Numbered from the stretch's first letter, positions 17,659-26,585 are shown. The stretch is DNA of 64,000 bases from Psychrobacter sp. JB385 (GCF_900163785.1 NZ_FUKN01000001.1:310001-374000); one strand, 5' to 3'. Notes: a model not told the origin generated them from the letters alone. Translations and numbers: made by a program.

Positions 17659-20079
17659 ATGTCATTACTAGACTCAGTACTTCCATCAGAACCTACTAAA
17701 AAAATGACGATGAATGAGCCAGTTGACTCTTCGTTTGCTAATACAACAAACAACGTGGTGGGCAAGCCAATCAATCGGGTTGATGGCCCATTAAAAGTGA
17801 GCGGTCAAGCACCTTATTCAGCAGAAATTTATCGTGACAATCAAGCTTATGGTGTTTTGGTGAGTGCCAAAATCGCTAAAGGTCAGGTTGAAAGTATCGA
17901 TAGCAGTGCTTTAGACGACATCCCTGGTATTATTAAAGTAGTCACTGATCCTAAGCATTTTTTGCGCAATCCGCAGCAAGGGACAGCAACCAAAGCCCCA
18001 ACTAAAGGTGCTATTGAGATTTTTTATCATGGTCAGCCAATCGCCGTTGTGGTTGCTGAGACGTTTGAGGCCGCAACAGAAGGCGCTCAAGCCATCCGTG
18101 TGACTTACAAAGATGAGACTGAACAGGCGGCTTTAGATTTTGCTAAGGAGTTATCCAATGCTCATGAAGTAAATGAAAAAGAAGGGTCAGACAAAAATGC
18201 CGTGAATGGGGACCCACAGCAAGGTTTGGCAGATTCGCCCGTGACCATCGAGCGTTTTTATCATACCCCAAACCAAACCAGCTCTGCGATGGAGCCTCAT
18301 GCGACATTAGCGTATTGGGAAGAGGACAAACTGATTCTTTATACGTCTAATCAGATGGTTGCCTCTTGTAAGCAACAAATCATGGATGCCTTAGATTTGA
18401 ATAAAGATCAGGTGCAAATGATTGCTCATTACGTTGGTGGCGGTTTTGGTAGTAAGTTAGGTATTGCTCCTGAGTCCATTGCTGCTGCTATTGCCGCCAA
18501 AGAATTGGATCGTCCAGTATTGGTTTGTATGACTCGTCCGCAAGTCATGGAAGCAACGGTCAAGCGTTCAAACACCCGTCAGCGCATTGCCATTGGCTGT
18601 GATGAGCAAGGGGTTATCAATACATTGATTCATGACTCAATCAGTAGCAACTTACCTGATGAAGGGTTTTTTGAGCCTTCTGCTTTATCGACCCATTATT
18701 TGTACCGCGGCGAAAACCGCCAAGTCAATTATCAACAAGTCGATATGAACCAACTGCTTTCAGGCTCTATGCGTGCGCCTGGTGAGGCCGTCGGAATGAT
18801 TGCGCTTGAATGTGCCATGGATGAGCTTGCCACGCAGTTGGATATTGACCCAATTGAGCTACGCCGCCGCAATGAGCCCGAAAAAGACCCCAGTCAAGAT
18901 ATTCCGTTTTCGACACGTCAACTGATCGCTTGTATGGAGCAAGGCGCTGAACAATTTGGCTGGAGCGAGCGTAATGCTAAGCCTGCCAGTCAGTTAGAGG
19001 GTGATTGGTGGATAGGTACAGGCATGGCCGCATCTTCTCGCGGCAACTCGCTACAGCAATCAGAAGCGCGCGCAACGCTACAAGTGGATGAATCAAAAGA
19101 GCTTGGTGTTAAAGCTGTGATTGAAACAGACATGACGGATATTGGTACAGGTTCTTACACGGTGTTCTCGCAAGTAGCCGCCGACTTATTGGGACTGCCT
19201 ATTGACCACATCGAAATGAAATTGGGTGATAGTGAGCTGCCACCAGCGTCTGGGTCGGGCGGTAGTTTCGGTGCAGCAAGTTCTGGTAGTAGTATTTATC
19301 TTGCCTGTGAGCAGCTTCGCGACATGATAGCCGCAAAAGTTGGTCTTTATGCGGATACGATTCAGCTTGATAACGGTCAGATCAAGCAGGTCGGCACGCA
19401 TAAGCCGAGCAAGACAGACACCGCGATTGAGACAGTCAAAGGACAAGCAGAAAGTATAAAAGACAAAATCTCTGAAAAGACAGGGTTTGCGCTACCAAAG
19501 TCAGATACCAGTAAGTATGATTTTGACGGCTCGAAATCTTATGCTTTAGCAAAAGTAATCGCTGACTATGATGAACAAAAGCTGAGCGCAAAAGGCCAAA
19601 TCAAACCGGGTAAAAACGGCAAAAGTCATCGTCAGGCGTCTTTTGGTGCTAACTTTGCAGAAGTGGCCGTACACAAGGTCACAGGTGAGATTCGCGTTAA
19701 GCGCATGACAGGCGCCTTTGCCGCAGGTCGTATTCTTAACCACAATACCGCCACATCACAATGTTATGGCGGTATGGTATTTGGTATTGGTTCAGCTTTG
19801 ATGGAAGAGGTTATCCATGACAAGCGCGATGGTCGTTTGTGTAATCATGACCTCGCCGAGTACCACGTACCAGTCAATGCGGATGTACCGCAATTGGACG
19901 TCATCTTAGTGGAAGAAGACGATCCATATACCAACCCAATGCACATTAAGGGTATCGGTGAGACCGCTATTTCAGGTGCGGCTGCTGCGATTGCTAATGC
20001 TGTCTACAATGCAGTTGGCGTTAGAGTATATGACTTTCCGATTACGCTCGATAAGTTACTTTATGAGATGCCAGAGTAG
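17659..20079 (+). CDS. paoC: Molybdenum hydroxylase catalytic subunit (PaoC/YagR-like)
   Basis: An 806-residue molybdopterin-binding subunit, where E. coli PaoC has about 730. Visible hallmarks are GKPINRVDGPLKVSGQAPYS, the Mo-pterin loops VGGGFGSKLG, GSMRAPGE and GSGGSFGAASSGSS, and the catalytic base E768 in GIGETAISGA. Substrates are likely aldehydes, by analogy with PaoABC; the substrate cannot be read from sequence. The extra length lies largely in a charged segment around residues 582-626 (IETVKGQAESIKDKISEKTG region) plus a basic stretch after it, which looks like a surface helix inserted between two catalytic-domain blocks. AAGGAG before the ATG is a strong ribosome binding site. A terminator follows. 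Confidence 0.9.
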   Translation: MSLLDSVLPSEPTKKMTMNEPVDSSFANTTNNVVGKPINRVDGPLKVSGQAPYSAEIYRDNQAYGVLVSAKIAKGQVESIDSSALDDIPGIIKVVTDPKHFLRNPQQGTATKAPTKGAIEIFYHGQPIAVVVAETFEAATEGAQAIRVTYKDETEQAALDFAKELSNAHEVNEKEGSDKNAVNGDPQQGLADSPVTIERFYHTPNQTSSAMEPHATLAYWEEDKLILYTSNQMVASCKQQIMDALDLNKDQVQMIAHYVGGGFGSKLGIAPESIAAAIAAKELDRPVLVCMTRPQVMEATVKRSNTRQRIAIGCDEQGVINTLIHDSISSNLPDEGFFEPSALSTHYLYRGENRQVNYQQVDMNQLLSGSMRAPGEAVGMIALECAMDELATQLDIDPIELRRRNEPEKDPSQDIPFSTRQLIACMEQGAEQFGWSERNAKPASQLEGDWWIGTGMAASSRGNSLQQSEARATLQVDESKELGVKAVIETDMTDIGTGSYTVFSQVAADLLGLPIDHIEMKLGDSELPPASGSGGSFGAASSGSSIYLACEQLRDMIAAKVGLYADTIQLDNGQIKQVGTHKPSKTDTAIETVKGQAESIKDKISEKTGFALPKSDTSKYDFDGSKSYALAKVIADYDEQKLSAKGQIKPGKNGKSHRQASFGANFAEVAVHKVTGEIRVKRMTGAFAAGRILNHNTATSQCYGGMVFGIGSALMEEVIHDKRDGRLCNHDLAEYHVPVNADVPQLDVILVEEDDPYTNPMHIKGIGETAISGAAAAIANAVYNAVGVRVYDFPITLDKLLYEMPE

Positions 20080-20097
20080 TTTTTTATACGTTTAAAC

Positions 20098-20124
20098 AAA
20101 AACCCGCTTTATTGGCGGGTTTTT
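20098..20124 (+). terminator. Terminator or attenuator between paoC and xdhC-like gene
   Basis: AAAAACCCGC pairs with GCGGGTTTTT around a 7-nt loop, about 20 bp after the paoC stop and 43 bp before the next start. It probably reduces rather than abolishes read-through into the maturation genes. Confidence 0.8.
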
Positions 20125-20166
20125 ACAACTTAAATATTGATCAAAGAAGATCAGATAAGAGGCATT

Positions 20167-21531
20167 ATGAATCAAATTGCTGACATTCTTAAGCTGGCAG
20201 GTGAGGCTCAGCAGCAAAATATCGATGCGGTATTGGCAACGGTAGTACACACCGAAGGCTCGGCGTATCGCCGTGCTGGTGCGATGATGCTGATTTGTGA
20301 GGATGGACGTTCTGTTGGGATGATCAGCGGTGGTTGTTTGGAGCCACATATTATCAAACGGGCATTTTGGCTCACACGCCATGGTGCCAACGTCCAAGTT
20401 TATCAAACAGGCGAAGACATTGATTATACAGACAATGGCGAAGCCAAAGAAGCAACACAAAACGCTCACGTAGCAAACGATAAGTTTTTAGGCGACAACC
20501 CCGATAGCGCATCTGATGATTGGGAAGATGATATCAACGAGCTAGATGAGATGAATTTTGGACTAGGCTGTAATGGTCGGGTTCATGTCTTGTTCGAGCG
20601 CTTAGCAAGTGCAAAATCATTGTTAGAAATGATTGCTCAGGTTCGACGTACTCAAGAGCCTGTCACTATTGCGACTTTGATTCGCTCAGATGCGCGTGAG
20701 TCACAAAATTCTGGACTCACCATCGGTATGCGCATCCATTTAGACACACATCAATATTCTAAAGATGAGACGATGCATAGTTTTGGCGGGCATTCAGCCA
20801 TTACTGGCCTTGATGCATCAGGTCTATCGCCCACTATGGCTGAGGCACTCGCAGCGTCTAATCTGCTTGGCAAAAAAGCAGAAAAAGTAACTTTAAGCGA
20901 CAATGACGTGACAACAGAGTGGCTCGTACAACGGTTGGCGCCACAAATACGTTTGCTCGTTTGCGGAGCGGGTAATGATGTGATGCCGCTAGTGACCATG
21001 GCAAAGCTGCAAGATTGGCATGTCACGATTATAGACAGTCGTGCGCAATATGCGACCCGTATGCGCTTTCCTCAGGCAGATGTTGTCATGCATTTACCAT
21101 TAGAAAAAACGGCTAAACTACTTGCACTGAGTAAGAATGCGGCCGTTGCTCTGATGTCGCATAGCCTGAGCCAAGACCGCGCCCGCTTAGACGTATTGCT
21201 AGAGCATTCCGAGCAATATAAGTATTTGGGACAGTTGGGGCCGAGCTATCGTACCGAGCGCCTAATTAACGAGATTAGCGCGACCAAAGCGGATCCTCAA
21301 ACGTTGGTCAATGGGATTCGCAAGATACATTATCCCATTGGCTATAAATTAGGAGGAGATGGCCCTGAAGCATTGGCGCTTGGTATTTTGGCACAGATCA
21401 ATGCTGTGATGCATGAGCAACTGCCGCCGCAAGGTTTTTCAGATTTCAATCTTGCTGGCGATAATCGTTTGAATACTGACTTTTCAAACACGCTTGTCAA
21501 AAGCGCTGAGACTGTGATGAGTCCGGTATGA
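20167..21531 (+). CDS. XdhC/CoxI family molybdenum cofactor insertion protein
   Basis: A ~454-residue member of the XdhC/CoxI family (PaoD in the E. coli cluster). These bind molybdenum cofactor, promote its sulfuration or cytosine modification and deliver it to the hydroxylase. The N-terminal XdhC domain shows VVHTEGSAYRRAGAMML and GMISGGCLEPHI, then FGLGCNGRVHVLFE. The C-terminal Rossmann-like domain begins RLLVCGAGNDVMPL and includes YKYLGQLGPSYRTER. An acidic segment (about residues 90-125) and a polar one (~195-245) interrupt the canonical blocks. I prefer ATG 20167, preceded by AAGAGG, over a TTG-type start at 20137. The stop overlaps the ATG of the next gene. Confidence 0.87.
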   Translation: MNQIADILKLAGEAQQQNIDAVLATVVHTEGSAYRRAGAMMLICEDGRSVGMISGGCLEPHIIKRAFWLTRHGANVQVYQTGEDIDYTDNGEAKEATQNAHVANDKFLGDNPDSASDDWEDDINELDEMNFGLGCNGRVHVLFERLASAKSLLEMIAQVRRTQEPVTIATLIRSDARESQNSGLTIGMRIHLDTHQYSKDETMHSFGGHSAITGLDASGLSPTMAEALAASNLLGKKAEKVTLSDNDVTTEWLVQRLAPQIRLLVCGAGNDVMPLVTMAKLQDWHVTIIDSRAQYATRMRFPQADVVMHLPLEKTAKLLALSKNAAVALMSHSLSQDRARLDVLLEHSEQYKYLGQLGPSYRTERLINEISATKADPQTLVNGIRKIHYPIGYKLGGDGPEALALGILAQINAVMHEQLPPQGFSDFNLAGDNRLNTDFSNTLVKSAETVMSPV

Positions 21532-22250
21532 GCAGTTGCATAAATGATGCGGCACCGCATATACAAAAGACTTCAGCTCACGCCATTATTGTGTTGGCAA
21601 GTGGGCTCAGTCAGCGCTTAGGTCAAGCGAAACAATTGCTGAATAAAAATGGCGACGCGCTTATTGAGGTTATGCTCAAACTGGCAGTGACCACACAGCC
21701 ACGAGTTATTATCGTCATTGTTCCTGATTATAATGCGATAACGGATGCCGTTGCTGATTTGGCTGCACAATACCCTATTATTCAAATGGTTGTGAATCCA
21801 CAGCCCGAGACGGGAATGGCGCACAGTTTGTATCTGGGTATTGAGGCATTAACTGACGTAAGCTTGCCAGATGAGCGAGTATTAATCATGGGCGTCGATC
21901 AGATATTGCTCGATGAGTCGCATCTGACGGCACTGCTGGCAGGTTCTCAAGTAGTGGTGGCAAGCGAGTATCATAGCTGGACGTATGCAGATAAAATGTA
22001 TTTGGACGATCATTCTGTAGCCAATTCATCAGCAAAACGTATCATCGGATTGCCATTAATCATAAATGATGGTCTGCTTAGACAATGGCAATCAGCCTTG
22101 ACAGGTGACAAAGGGCTACGCCATTTAATCAGAGCGCTGCCACCGAGTAAGATAAGTACAGTGACCAATGACCAGCTCAGTTATGATATTGATACGCCTG
22201 AGCAACTGGCGTATGCTCAGCAAAAAGGCTGGTTAGATAAACAACTTTAA
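21528..22250 (+). CDS. mocA: MocA-like molybdenum cofactor cytidylyltransferase
   Basis: A 240-residue NTP-transferase. The nucleotide-binding signature is IIVLASGLSQRLGQAKQLL, with the lysine that follows in this family, then NPQPETGMAHSLYLGI and the Mg-site motif LIMGVDQILL. MocA makes the cytosine dinucleotide form of the cofactor required by xanthine oxidase-family enzymes, which fits its place directly after the XdhC-like gene with a 4-bp overlap. Related NTP-transferases with other substrates exist, but context strongly favours MocA. Confidence 0.87.
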   Translation: MSSCINDAAPHIQKTSAHAIIVLASGLSQRLGQAKQLLNKNGDALIEVMLKLAVTTQPRVIIVIVPDYNAITDAVADLAAQYPIIQMVVNPQPETGMAHSLYLGIEALTDVSLPDERVLIMGVDQILLDESHLTALLAGSQVVVASEYHSWTYADKMYLDDHSVANSSAKRIIGLPLIINDGLLRQWQSALTGDKGLRHLIRALPPSKISTVTNDQLSYDIDTPEQLAYAQQKGWLDKQL

Positions 22251-22285
22251 CCGAATCAAAATAGTACCAATCTTAAGAGATAAAA

Positions 22286-22858
22286 ATGTCTCGTACGATA
22301 GAAACAGATCGTCTATATCTTAGACAGTGGCAAGCAAGTGATTTTGCAATATTTGCTAAAATAAATGCTGATTCTGAGGTGATGCAATACTTTCCCAAGG
22401 TGTTATCAACGACTACAAGCAATACCATTGCCAAAAAATGTCAACAACTGATTGAAGACAAAGGCTGGGGATTGTGGGCGGTCAGTTTAAAAAACGGTAT
22501 AGGAAAAGGTGATGATTTTATTGGTATGGTTGGTCTAAATGAGGTACATGCTGAGATGTCGTTTGCGCCTGCTGTCGAAATCGCTTGGCGCCTTCACAAA
22601 GACTATTGGGGTCAAGGCTACGCGACTGAAGCCGCGCGTGCAGCATTAGATTTTGCTTTTACTGAGCTGGCACTTGATAACGTTGTCTCGTTTACCGCTG
22701 TTATTAATAAGCGCTCGCAACTCATTATGCAGCGTATTGGCATGATCAACATGCAGGACAATTTTTACCATCCTATGCTTGATGCTAAGCATCGACTTGC
22801 TGAGCATGTGCTATACAAAATAACTCGGCAGCAGTGGCAAAATATGGTTAATCTTTGA
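22286..22858 (+). CDS. GNAT acetyltransferase, RimJ/RimL-like
   Basis: A 190-residue acetyltransferase of the ribosomal-protein-alanine type: TDRLYLRQWQASDF at the N-terminus, EIAWRLHKDYWGQGYATEAA for acetyl-CoA binding, then NVVSFTAVINKRSQLIMQRIGM. The substrate is unknown; many such paralogs acetylate small molecules rather than ribosomal proteins. It lies 35 bp after mocA and could be carried on the same transcript, but no functional link is evident. Confidence 0.85.
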   Translation: MSRTIETDRLYLRQWQASDFAIFAKINADSEVMQYFPKVLSTTTSNTIAKKCQQLIEDKGWGLWAVSLKNGIGKGDDFIGMVGLNEVHAEMSFAPAVEIAWRLHKDYWGQGYATEAARAALDFAFTELALDNVVSFTAVINKRSQLIMQRIGMINMQDNFYHPMLDAKHRLAEHVLYKITRQQWQNMVNL

Positions 22859-22886
22859 TGCTATTTATTGAAAGTTTTTACTCTAA

Positions 22887-23558
22887 TTAACCTGTATTGT
22901 CCCGCGAAAATGTCAAAATATGCCCTTTAAATGGCAACTCAAGATACGTCGTATTTTCAGGTTTGACATGGTGATTACTAAAACCAAACTCGGTCATTTT
23001 ATGGGTCAGCTTGTTTTTACGGCCACGACCGGGGTCAACGACGATGACTTCACATTTTGGCAGCGCATGACGTTCGATAAACTCAGCCAAGATATCAATA
23101 TGTTGATCTTCATACAGTAAGTCGCTACCGATAATGATATCGAACTTGCCAAGATGACTATTGTCTTCTGCCCAATCCAAGCGCTCAAAGTTGATTTCTT
23201 TATTACTATTTAGTGCGGTGTTGCGATCAAGGAAGTACTCAACCGTTGGATGATAATCGGTCGCTGTGATGTCCGCATGTCGATGATTGAGGAGGAGACT
23301 GGATAACGCCATGCCGCAGCCTACCTCTAATATACGTTTGCCCGCAATATCATAATCGAGCATATGATTGGCAAGTACCAAACTAGATGGCCAAATGACC
23401 CCAAACATCGGCCAAGAGGCAGAGCAGATACCTAAGTTTAATGCCTCATCATCAGGATCACTAAATTGTTGATTATCACGCAATGTACAAATATGAATGT
23501 CGGTGTTGCCAATTTCAATCGTTTGATAACGCACGCGCACAGTGGTCAGCGAAGTCAT
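22887..23558 (-). CDS. SAM-dependent methyltransferase (family 16-like)
   Basis: A ~223-residue class I methyltransferase. Motif I is ILEVGCGMALSSLLL, motif II includes ITATDYHPTVEYFLDRN, and later come FDIIIGSDLLY and VIVVDPGRGRKNKLT. The arrangement resembles the lysine methyltransferase-like family 16 and bacterial Nnt1/histidine methyltransferase-like proteins; the target is unknown. The open frame extends to 23609, but I take the ATG at 23558, giving the N-terminus MTSLTTVRVRYQTIEIG. It converges with the acetyltransferase gene; the 28-bp gap leaves little space for a terminator. Confidence 0.82.
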   Translation of the reverse strand: MTSLTTVRVRYQTIEIGNTDIHICTLRDNQQFSDPDDEALNLGICSASWPMFGVIWPSSLVLANHMLDYDIAGKRILEVGCGMALSSLLLNHRHADITATDYHPTVEYFLDRNTALNSNKEINFERLDWAEDNSHLGKFDIIIGSDLLYEDQHIDILAEFIERHALPKCEVIVVDPGRGRKNKLTHKMTEFGFSNHHVKPENTTYLELPFKGHILTFSRDNTG

Positions 23559-23741
23559 AAACTGTCCTAAAACATAAGCAAGAATGCAAGGTTTGGCAAA
23601 GGTTGCCACTTTCGATGAGGGTGGTCGGTAGGAATGTGGTTTGAATCGTTGAAATGTTGGATAGAAAAAAATAAGTTTAAATAGTCGATACAGTATGACT
23701 TAACCTTTGCTAAGCGTTTGTTAATTTTCAGCGTCTTCTTA

Positions 23742-23792
23742 TTACTAAGCAAACTGCTTTACTAAGCAGAAGGCTTTACTAAGAAAACTGCT
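23742..23792. repeat. Three tandem imperfect 17-bp repeats
   Basis: Units at 23742-23758, 23759-23775 and 23776-23792 all start TTACTAAG and end CT, for example TTACTAAGCAAACTGCT. They lie in the ~410-bp gap between the methyltransferase start and the next minus-strand stop, a region without a recognisable gene. They could be protein-binding iterons upstream of the methyltransferase gene or slippage products. Confidence 0.7.
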
Positions 23793-23967
23793 ATGCAAAG
23801 ATTGATTATCACAGTCAAAGCACGAGTAACGCAGGATATCTTTCAATGGACCGCGGGTAGGTTGAAAGAGAAGAGTGTATCTATTTAATGACGGAACGCA
23901 TTCATAACCCAAGAGAAATCCCTAAACGACGAATGGCCAGAGCCAACATCCAAATCCTATAATAGAG

Positions 23968-24594
23968 TTAATTAACAAACCTTAAGCCAGATGTTTTTAA
24001 TGCCCATACCAATTCTACGAAGGCGCGACTGTTGGTTAAAGGTTCGCCATCAATAATAAGTACGTAGCCTGCGCCATCAATCCATAAAAACACAAAGCTG
24101 GTTTCAGGAATAAGTAAATCAACTTGCTGAAAAAACGAAATGGCTTGGCTTTCTACTGCCCAGCCGCGTTGTTTTTGCCGCAGTATGAAGCCTGAAAAGT
24201 CAGCAGCGGCCACGCTTAGCATGTCCGCTTCTTCTTGACTATAACCAATGCGTGCCAAGCAAAATCCTTCGTCAGACCCGATGGCAGCACGACGTTTGCC
24301 TGATAAGCTGGCAACCACATAGGGCAAAAATTGATCCAGTGGCAAATTGGGGGCAGGTAAAAGAAGGGATAACTTTTCAATCAAACCTTGCTCTATAAAC
24401 CGCTGTAACCACGTATCAGAATAGCGCTCAAGCCAATCTGCGGCAAGTAAGGTCTGGGGAGAAGACAGCAGGTTTTGTAATGACAGCTGCTCATCAGTGG
24501 GGTCACGTTGTGAAAATGCCTCAAAAATACCCGCTGGTGTCAGAGTCAGATAAGTTTTATCAGCATTTAAGTAAGAAGACATAGTGGCTACCAT
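23968..24594 (-). CDS. Conserved hypothetical, last gene of Roadblock-PAS cluster
   Basis: A ~208-residue soluble protein that I do not recognise. The central part has LPYVVASLSGKRRAAIGSDE and DFSGFILRQKQRGW, and the end looks like alternating strands (SFVFLWIDGAGYVLIIDGEP then NSRAFVELVWALKTSGLRFV). The latter has the feel of a small alpha/beta domain like the Roadblock/LC7 fold, but this is only an impression. The start is uncertain: ATG 24594 or 24582, neither with a clear ribosome binding site; a TTG at 24618 is less likely. It begins close behind the preceding gene on the same strand, so co-transcription is likely. Confidence 0.6.
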   Translation of the reverse strand: MVATMSSYLNADKTYLTLTPAGIFEAFSQRDPTDEQLSLQNLLSSPQTLLAADWLERYSDTWLQRFIEQGLIEKLSLLLPAPNLPLDQFLPYVVASLSGKRRAAIGSDEGFCLARIGYSQEEADMLSVAAADFSGFILRQKQRGWAVESQAISFFQQVDLLIPETSFVFLWIDGAGYVLIIDGEPLTNSRAFVELVWALKTSGLRFVN

Positions 24595-24623
24595 TGTGAT
24601 AAAAGTGAGAGATAACAAATAAA

Positions 24624-25241
24624 TTAGGGTTTAACCGTTTGATCAAGGTGCTGCTGACAGTGGTTCCAGCGCTCATCAAATTGCCAGTCGCTTTTTCCCA
24701 AACGAAACCAAACCAGAGAGAAAGCCAAGCGATCATGGCGTGCGATGCAATGAGCAAAGAATTCATTTTCGATTTGTTCTATCGTGCCCCAATCTTTTTG
24801 GTCTCGCGCTTGCATGAGCTCGCTTGTGATATCTTTGGATATTTCTTTGGCGTCGTCGCTGCTGATGCGTAATCGCTGTTTTTGGTCATTAAGCGAAGGC
24901 GAGACCAAAACACTCCAGCGGGTCGCTAGCATGCTATTGCGTTGAATATATCTTTTTTTATCAATACAATCGCGAAACCCTTGCTTGGCCTCAGGGATTA
25001 AACGATCTTTGATACGGGTAAAAAGATTATTTACGTCATAAGGAATGTCATACCAGCAGCCATAAAAAAAGTCAGCAACCGCCCCTTGTAGCGGTTCTTT
25101 TTCGGTCAAGAGTAGTGCGGCATTGATACGTTGTTCATGAAAATGACGGTTATTGGGTGCCAAAAATACTTTACGCGAGTACAAGCGAAACACGCGGTGT
25201 ATTTCTTTCTCATTTTCTTTGATCAGATCGATATCAGACAT
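24624..25241 (-). CDS. Conserved hypothetical in Roadblock-PAS cluster
   Basis: A 205-residue soluble, mostly helical protein rich in charged and aromatic residues (EIHRVFRLYSRKVFLA, FFYGCWYDIPYDVN, FSLVWFRLGKSDWQFDERW). No domain is recognised, and there is no signal peptide or membrane segment. It lies 96 bp downstream of the PhnD-fold gene and runs 29 bp or less into the next gene, so it appears to belong to the same transcription unit. A start at ATG 25241 is reasonable because AGAGGG lies upstream. Confidence 0.6.
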   Translation of the reverse strand: MSDIDLIKENEKEIHRVFRLYSRKVFLAPNNRHFHEQRINAALLLTEKEPLQGAVADFFYGCWYDIPYDVNNLFTRIKDRLIPEAKQGFRDCIDKKRYIQRNSMLATRWSVLVSPSLNDQKQRLRISSDDAKEISKDITSELMQARDQKDWGTIEQIENEFFAHCIARHDRLAFSLVWFRLGKSDWQFDERWNHCQQHLDQTVKP

Positions 25242-25337
25242 CTTAGAACCCTCTAAATCATAGCTACTGTGACCATTTGGGTGGGGGTGAGTACAGTAGA
25301 CTATGATTCAACGTAGAAAAAACTTATCCATGAATGG

Positions 25338-26087
25338 CTAGTCGAGCAAGGTTTGCATCAAGTCGATCATAAATTCGCCATCTTCTTCGCTCATGGCCTC
25401 AAACCCTTCAGGCATACCAAGCTCAGACAAAGCTCCTTTGCCATCATCATCGTTGTGCAAATTAAGAATGGCATCAATAAAAATCTGTGTATCGGGAAAC
25501 CCTTCTTTGATGAGCAGCACATGGCTGATATCAGCCAGATCACTTTCAATCAGTACTGATAGCTGAGCTTTGGTTAAGCGTGAAAAGCTATGAAAAACCT
25601 CTGCCAAGAAAAAAGCGGCTTGAGCCTCTCCTTTAATCACCTTACGTGCAGCTGCTTGATAGGTTTCGGTAATGTCCCAACTCAGATCAGCCTCTTCAAG
25701 ATCCACGGCCTCTAATAATCGTAAGCCGATTAATTTGACATCGCGATTGTCTGCCATGGCGATAGTAGTGCCCGCCTGAATGTCTTCTAAGCGACTGATA
25801 TCACTATTGGCAGCCGAGGCAATGACCATCTCATCAGATTTGCCGATGGGTCGAGCGATGGCGCGATACCCTTGCTCACGAATCAAAGTGGCTGCGTCAA
25901 AAGGATTGGCATAAATAATCTGAATGTCACCTGCCTCGATGATTTGTGTTTGTTCAGCGTGTGACGCTGGTATATTCAGATGCATATTGAGATTGGCACG
26001 TTTTTGTATCAAGGTGTTGAACATGTGCCAGCCTGCAAAACGTTCAGGCGAGAAATCAGGGGCGATTAACATATTGTGTGTCGTCAT
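25338..26087 (-). CDS. Cytoplasmic PhnD-fold binding protein
   Basis: A 249-residue protein with the type II periplasmic-binding fold of the PhnD family: LIAPDFSPERFAGWHMFNTL at the N-terminus, IQIIYANPFDAATLIREQGY, ISRLEDIQAGTTIAMAD, then AAARKVIKGEAQAAFFLAEVF. Unlike transport-associated PhnD proteins it has no signal peptide, and no ABC permease or ATPase gene is nearby. A cytoplasmic ligand sensor is therefore more likely than a transporter subunit. The ligand is unknown. AGGAAGG precedes the ATG, and only 3 bp separate it from the PAS gene stop, so the two are tightly coupled. Confidence 0.7.
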   Translation of the reverse strand: MTTHNMLIAPDFSPERFAGWHMFNTLIQKRANLNMHLNIPASHAEQTQIIEAGDIQIIYANPFDAATLIREQGYRAIARPIGKSDEMVIASAANSDISRLEDIQAGTTIAMADNRDVKLIGLRLLEAVDLEEADLSWDITETYQAAARKVIKGEAQAAFFLAEVFHSFSRLTKAQLSVLIESDLADISHVLLIKEGFPDTQIFIDAILNLHNDDDGKGALSELGMPEGFEAMSEEDGEFMIDLMQTLLD

Positions 26088-26090
26088 GAT

Positions 26091-26585
26091 TTAACCTTCC
26101 TCGTTTTGTTTCATTTGGGCATACTGAGTCATCGCCGCGTCAATTTTGCTGCGTGATGGCTTGCGGCGTACTGAGGTGTAGCCGACGGTTTCACCGCGAC
26201 GAATGTTCGGCACGACCGTTGCATAGACCCAATAGTGACTGCCATCTTTACATAAGTTTTTGACATAGCCATGCCATTTTTGTCCAGAAGCCGCAGTCTG
26301 CCATAGGTCTGTATAAGCCGCTTTTGGCATGTCAGGATGACGCAAAATGTAGTGCTGCTGACCGATTAATTCATCAATATCGTAACCGCTAATTTCAACA
26401 AAGGCATCGTTGACGTGCGTGATGACACCGTTTAAATCCGTACGCGATACAATCAGCTTGCCATCAGGATAGGCACGTTCGACGCCAGTGTCATAGACCG
26501 TGCGCGAGTGGCCATCATAATAAGTCAAGGTAACCTGCTCAGCAGGCATGTCAGGCTTGTGTGCATCAGGGATGGGAGCGCCCAT
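26091..26585 (-). CDS. Single PAS domain protein (Aer-like PAS)
   Basis: About 164 residues, mostly one PAS domain of the type found in the aerotaxis receptor Aer: LIVSRTDLNGVITHVNDAFV, EISGYDIDELIGQQHYILRH, PDMPKAAYTDLW, then GQKWHGYVKNLCKDGSHYWV and the YTSVRRKPS end. Aer PAS domains bind FAD and sense redox state; whether this one does is unknown. No output domain (kinase, methyl-accepting, GGDEF) is attached, so its signal must pass to another protein. Start at 26585 has AAGGA 7 nt upstream; the longer frame to 26618 is less likely. Second gene of the cluster. Confidence 0.8.
   Translation of the reverse strand: MGAPIPDAHKPDMPAEQVTLTYYDGHSRTVYDTGVERAYPDGKLIVSRTDLNGVITHVNDAFVEISGYDIDELIGQQHYILRHPDMPKAAYTDLWQTAASGQKWHGYVKNLCKDGSHYWVYATVVPNIRRGETVGYTSVRRKPSRSKIDAAMTQYAQMKQNEEG

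Noticed and set aside
23742-23792. The 17-bp tandem units as a short CRISPR array
   Set aside because: The repeats abut each other with no spacers, and no cas genes are present in the window.
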